Below, one piece after another: positions 54,701 through 60,700 of a DNA stretch of 64,000 nucleotides (the first letter of the stretch is position 1; each line of letters begins with the position of its first letter). The translations under genes and the position numbers were made by a program. This DNA is from Solenopsis invicta (taxonomy: Eukaryota; Arthropoda; Insecta; Hymenoptera; Formicidae): NCBI RefSeq assembly GCF_016802725.1, contig NC_052679.1, forward strand, positions 11,380,138-11,444,137. Direction: 5' to 3'. Under the pieces are notes generated by a model, which saw only the letters and a list, made by a program, of their open reading frames with translations, did no database searches and was not told where the DNA came from.

Positions 54701-57700
54701 CGTTTGTGTCCGTACGACCACGTTTAAACTCAGCATACCAACGACAAATCGTTGATTTAGATGGAAAGGAGTCCGGATAACATTTCTCAAGCCATTGCTG
54801 GGCTTCTACGGTGTTTTTACCCATTAAAAAACAATGCTTTATCAACACGCGAAACTCACTTTTTTCCATTTTTCAAACAAATTACAAAGTGACTTTGCTC
54901 TAACCTCAATAACTCAGCTGTTTGTGGTCCGATCGACGTGAAATTTGTACACGTTTCATGTGAAGGTTCGCATTCTAGGGAAACGTGGCCAGCTTGGTAC
55001 TACTAGCGTTATCTCTGGGTTAGTCTCGGGACTTATTGAACGATGTGTTATATCACACATAAGTGCATATTTTAGCACATTTTATACATAAGTAAATATT
55101 TTTGTTTATTTCACTCATATAAGCACAATATTTACATATTTGACCTATTTTTACATTCCACATTGTTCTTGATTTAGATTTTTTGATTTAGATTTACGAT
55201 TAATTTTTCTTAATGTAATAATAAACAGGATACCTAAATTAACTTAACTTTTTTTCTGAACTCTAATTTAAAAAAGAAACATGTTTTTAAAAGATTAGGG
55301 GAGTTTGGGAAGTTGTAAGTAGCACTTAAAGTCAGCCATATTTGAAATTTTAACATGTTTTAGCTATGGTAAAATGTTTTTCTCCATGCAATCTTACTTT
55401 TTAACTAGCACTCGTCACTTCAACACACAATTTAAGTGTCTCTCCAGATTTTGATTTTTAATTTTCTTCAAAAAGTTTTATCGACCATTTGTATTTGTGA
55501 TATTACTTATTTTTTCGAGCTGATTGCAAAAATAAATATATTACAAAATTATTACTGGTAAACTACCGTTTTGATGCACAACAGAAATTTTGCATAAACA
55601 TTCGATGTGTTAATTACTGTGCGGCCATTTTGATAATGTAGCATTTGGGGACTTGAGCCACCACTTTTGGAATTGTGAGCAACTACATTTTTGCCATTTT
55701 TTCAACTCAGGTTAGCATTGTATTTTATGCGTATTTCGCAATATTCATGCACAATTTGGATGTTTCATGCAATTTCAAAGTGAATTTAGTAGTTTTCGTA
55801 ATTTTTTCGTGTTTTAATTGTACATATAGTCATCATGCCGCATCTTAAATATACAAGTAAATCTAGTAAGCCAGCAATCGATATTAATGACATAGTAGCT
55901 GCTATCAAAAAGATGATGATTGAGAAGAAAGAGGTGCGGTCCATTAGTCGAATACATAACATCGATAGATGCAAATTGATTTGCTACATTTCTGAAACTA
56001 AATGAAGCAAACGTAGATCCTTCAACCGCTTTAAATAAAAAATTGGGCAATTTTGCTTCAGAAGAATTCTGCATAATCTGCAAAAGTGCTACGTCGAAGA
56101 AATTAAACAAAAACAATTTCATACATTGCAATAAATGCTATCAAGGTGTACACTTGAAATATGCCAATTTAAAAATCAGCTATTATACTTGTGTTCACTG
56201 CAAATTGGACTAATCAGATTAAACGTACTTTATTTTTTATCAAAATTATCTTAATTTTTTTTTCTACAACTTAAATAAAGAATAATCACCAAAATATGTC
56301 ATTATCTTCCAATTTAAGCCGTGGCTCACAACTCCCCAAAATTTTTAAAAATTCAAAAAATACTCTTTTATTTCAAACATATCAAAATTTTACAACCGTT
56401 ATGCCTTCCAATAAACTTTTTAAGCCAGTAGTTGCCTTTTAAGATGTACTACAGAATACAATTTTTCAAATGCGTAAAATATCAATTTTTTTGGTTATCG
56501 TTCAAAAACAAAACCCGGCTCACAACTCCCCAAACTCCCCTACATTTTATTGTTATTTTCAAATATTATTAACAAGGAATGTTTGGCAGCCCATATATTC
56601 AAAAAATTCTAAAACTTTGTGTACAAATAGAAGAGTTCTTCCTTAACACAAAAATATGTTTTTTTGTGCCCGTTTTCAGTTTTAGGGAATAAAACACCAC
56701 TTTGAAAAAAAACGGTTTTTTTCTGTCCAAGCGAATATCGTCGAAACTATAAGATAGAAAAAAATGTTCTAAATAAAAATTAAATGGCTTGAAAAATATT
56801 ATATAACAATAACTTAAAAAAATTTTTTTTATTACTAATTATTGTTAATTATCATTACGAGCACAAACAAAAAATATTTTTGTGTTACAAAAGAACTCAC
56901 CTATTTGTACACAAAGCTTTAGAATTTTTTGAATATGCAGATTGCCAAACGTTCCTTGTAAGGTACTTTATAAAGTTGGAGTAAAATAAACTCAATATAA
57001 AATGTGTTTACATATTTATTTCTTAATTTAAATAAAACTTTTTATTCTCGCATTTTAATATATATTAGATATATAGTATCTAACAAAAAGTGGGCAAAAA
57101 CTGTAAAATGCCAAATGAGATGAATTATAGCTCATTCGAAAAGGGAGAATAAGGATATTAGAAATGTAAAAGGGTTAGCATGAATGGGCTTTACTTTTTA
57201 AGAAAATTGCAATTAAAATTTAACATTGGGATGTTTGTACGTTAAGTACTAGAATCTTGAACCACTATCCAAGAGAGTCGCGTGGCTGAGAAGGCTAAGT
57301 GCTAGCGTTACATTTTTCCCTCCGTGACAGATCGAGTTCAAATCTCCGCAGCATCAATTTTTTTAATTTTTTTTTAAACCTTTGCTATTATATTTTATAA
57401 TACAATTGCATTATCTTTATTATTTTTTAAATTAATAATAATGTACTTACATATAATAATAAAATTAAGCCAATTTTATTAATAAAAAATTAATAAAAAT
57501 ATCTAATAAATTGCTTATTATAATAAGATTATTTATAAAGATAAATAATTAGACCTTAACAAGCAGATTTATTCCAAAAAATAATACACTTTAATTTATA
57601 ACGTCTTATAATTTATAACATTTTATAATTTATGATACTGTAGAAACTCTCAAAGTGTATTATTTTTCGGAATAAATCTTCTCGTTAAGGCCTAATTATT

Positions 57701-60700
57701 TACCTTTATAAATAATTTTATTATAATAATTTATTAAATATTTTTATTAATTTTTTATTAATAAAAAATTGCTTAATTTTATTATTATATGTAAGTACAT
57801 TATTATTAATTAATTTAAAAAATAATAAAGATAATGCAATTATAAAATATAATAGCAAAACTTAAAAAAAATTTGATGCTGCGGAGATTCGAACCCGGTC
57901 TGCCGCGAAGAAAAAAATGTAACGCTAGCACTTAGCGTTCTCAGCCACGTCGCTCTCTTGGATAGTAGTTCAGGATTCTAGTACTTAATCTACAAACGTC
58001 CCAATGTTAAACTATAATTGCAATTTTCTTAACAAGTAAGGCCCATTCATGCTAACTTTTACACTTTTAATATACTTGTTCCCCCCTTTTGAATAAGCTA
58101 TGACTCATCTCATTTTGGTATTTTACAGTTCTTGACCACTCCTTGTAAGCATATTTTACACGCTTAAAACGCAATTTTTATAGAATAATTTTGGTTGCCC
58201 TAGTAATATAATAATAATCAGAGTTGGAAAAGTTGCACGTTACTTGTAACACTGTTTTCGTTACTTTTTTCTGTCTGTAACAATAACATCATTATATTTT
58301 TACAGTAACAATAACGAATTCTGCCTTTACATTTATTGTTATTTTTTCATTATTTTATTAATTAAAATTTTACATCTGTTAATTTTTATATCTACGAGTA
58401 AAGAAAACCAAGCAAAATTGAAACATCTACAGGATGCTTGATATTACAAAATATCAAGTCATACATAAATCGAACTGCTAAAACTATTAAATGAAGTATG
58501 TCAATATACTTTATTTGTCAATTCACTATGGTACTAACAATAAGTGCCAGTCCTAAGCGCTTGAATTCTAGACGCTACAATTGGATAACTTTAATAATTT
58601 ATAAATTGAAGAGCTTCGACATTTCGTATTAAAATTTTCAACTCATAATATTCTAAAGAATTTGCTCATAAAAAAATCTTCGCTAATTCTGGAACACTCT
58701 GTATAGTAATTTAAATGTATGTTTAAATTGCGATTTCACTGATAGTCCTCTTCAATGTACAAATACAATTGTATTTGCAAATGTAATTACAATTTAACAG
58801 GTTACAGCATATTATATAAAATTTATTATGTAAATTAAAACTTACATGGAATAAATGTAATTAAATATTTATTTTCTTATAATTTTAATTAATTTTTTAA
58901 TATTTTAAATTTCGATAGTCACTGTCAGTACTGAAAATCTATAAATCACATTACACATATATTATAGGTGTTCAATACTGATAGTAAATTAGAATGTTTT
59001 CTTAATAATAATATCAATTTTTAAAACCAATGTTTAATCTAAATTTCTATAAAAATTGTATACTAAAAATAGTAAATAATAAAGATAATAAAAATAACAT
59101 TAATAGAAAAAAATAGAAAAATTATTAGACAAGTTTAATAAAATTAATAAAAAAAGTTAAATTCTATACAGAATGATTCAGAATAACCCGTTGTCCTTCA
59201 AGAAACGTATTCCTGATCAAATTCTAAGACGATTTTTTCTTTGGCAAAAATTTGGCAGACGCTTAGATTTTGAAATATAAGTCGATTAAGTTAGTGTATC
59301 ACTGGTCGAATACAGATGGTACGCAGGAGCGGCGCACTCACCGTTATGCTCGGGTGTGTCGTAAGGCGCCTGCTACGTTCAACTGATACAACACACACTC
59401 TATCTCTCTCTGTTACATCACAATGCTAGTTTTAACTTTAAAATGTACGAGATGTGATCAAAAAGTAAGGTGACTTTTCATTTTTATAAAAAAATATTCA
59501 TTTATTCATCCAAAATTATGTTATCCCCTTCAAAATAATCCCCCTCTGATACAATGCATTTGTGCCAGCGCTTTTTCCAGTCGTCAAAACATTTCTGAAA
59601 TGCACTTTTGGGTATTGCCTTGAGCTCCTCCAGCGATGCAGCCTTAATCTCCTCAATCGTCGCAAATCTTCGTCCTTTCATAGGCCTTTTCAATTTTGGG
59701 AAAAGGAAAAAGTCGCAGGGGGCCAAGTCTGGTGAATACGGTGGCTGAGGCATGATGATAGTATTGTTTTTGGCCAAAAAAGTACTCACTAGTAACGACG
59801 TGTGCGCAGGTGCATTATCATGATGCAGAATCCATGAATTTTCTTTCCACACTTTCGGACGTTTTTTTCTTATTGATTCACGCAAACGCCGCATAACCTC
59901 AAGGTAATACTCCTTGTTTACCGTACGACCTTGTGGTAGGAATTCTTGATGCACAACGCCATGGTAATCAAAGAAAACTGTGAGCAAAACCTTCACATTC
60001 GAACAAACTTGGCGTGCCTTTTTCGGTCTTGGCTCTCCTGGGCTCTTCCACTGGGATGATTGGGCTTTAGTTTCGACGTCGTAACCATATACCCATGTTT
60101 CGTCACCAGTTATAACCCTTTTGAGCAGATCAGGATCATCATTGACGTCGTTCAACATGTCTTGGGCGATGTTCATGCGACGCTGCTTCTGATCAAAATT
60201 AAGCAGTTTTGGAACGAATTTCGCTGACACACGTGTCATACCCAAAACATCCGTTAAAATTGATTGGCATGAGCCAAACGATATGTTAAGATCATCAGCT
60301 ATTTCTCTAATCGTGATTCGACGATTTTTCAACACAATTTCTTTCACTTCCTGAACATTTTCGTCGGTTTTTGACGTGCTGGGGCGTCCAGAGCGAGGTT
60401 CATCGTTAACATTTTCTCTTGGAATAACTTATACCATTTATAAACATTTTTTTTGCTCAAAGTTGACTCACCGTACGCCACTGTCAACATTTCAAGAGTT
60501 TTTGAACACTTAATACCATTTTTTACACAAAAATTAATACAAACTCTCTGCTCCATTATTTTCAACAGCAAAAAATCGCCGAGCACGCAAACACGAGTCT
60601 AACCTTTATGCCTCTCACATAAAAACAACATATGCTATATAGTCAAAACTGTGAACATATGATTGTGACAAGTGTACCAACACAAAAAAAAAAATTTTGA

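Larger units (their letters stand above)
53757..55048 (-). mobile_element. mariner transposon (1292 bp), structurally intact
   Basis: The terminal inverted repeats of 28 bp (53757-53784 and 55021-55048, starting ACACATCGTTCAATAAGTCC) are perfect complements. TA lies on both sides (53755-53756 and 55049-55050). The single gene is uninterrupted. Size, TIR length and TA duplication are all standard for mariner. It lies in the last intron of the nested gene. Confidence 0.93.
57079..58150. mobile_element. Fold-back element with tRNA-like sequence in both arms (1.07 kb)
   Basis: The outer parts ctgtaaaatgccaaatgaga and tctcattttggtattttacag pair, as do gttaagtactagaatctt and its mirror near 57980. 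Inner A/T-rich arms (57355-57540 and 57690-57890) also pair. Each arm contains an A-box-like and a B-box-like segment (see the two tRNA-like entries). It shares outer motifs with 34831-36077. No protein. Confidence 0.75.
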
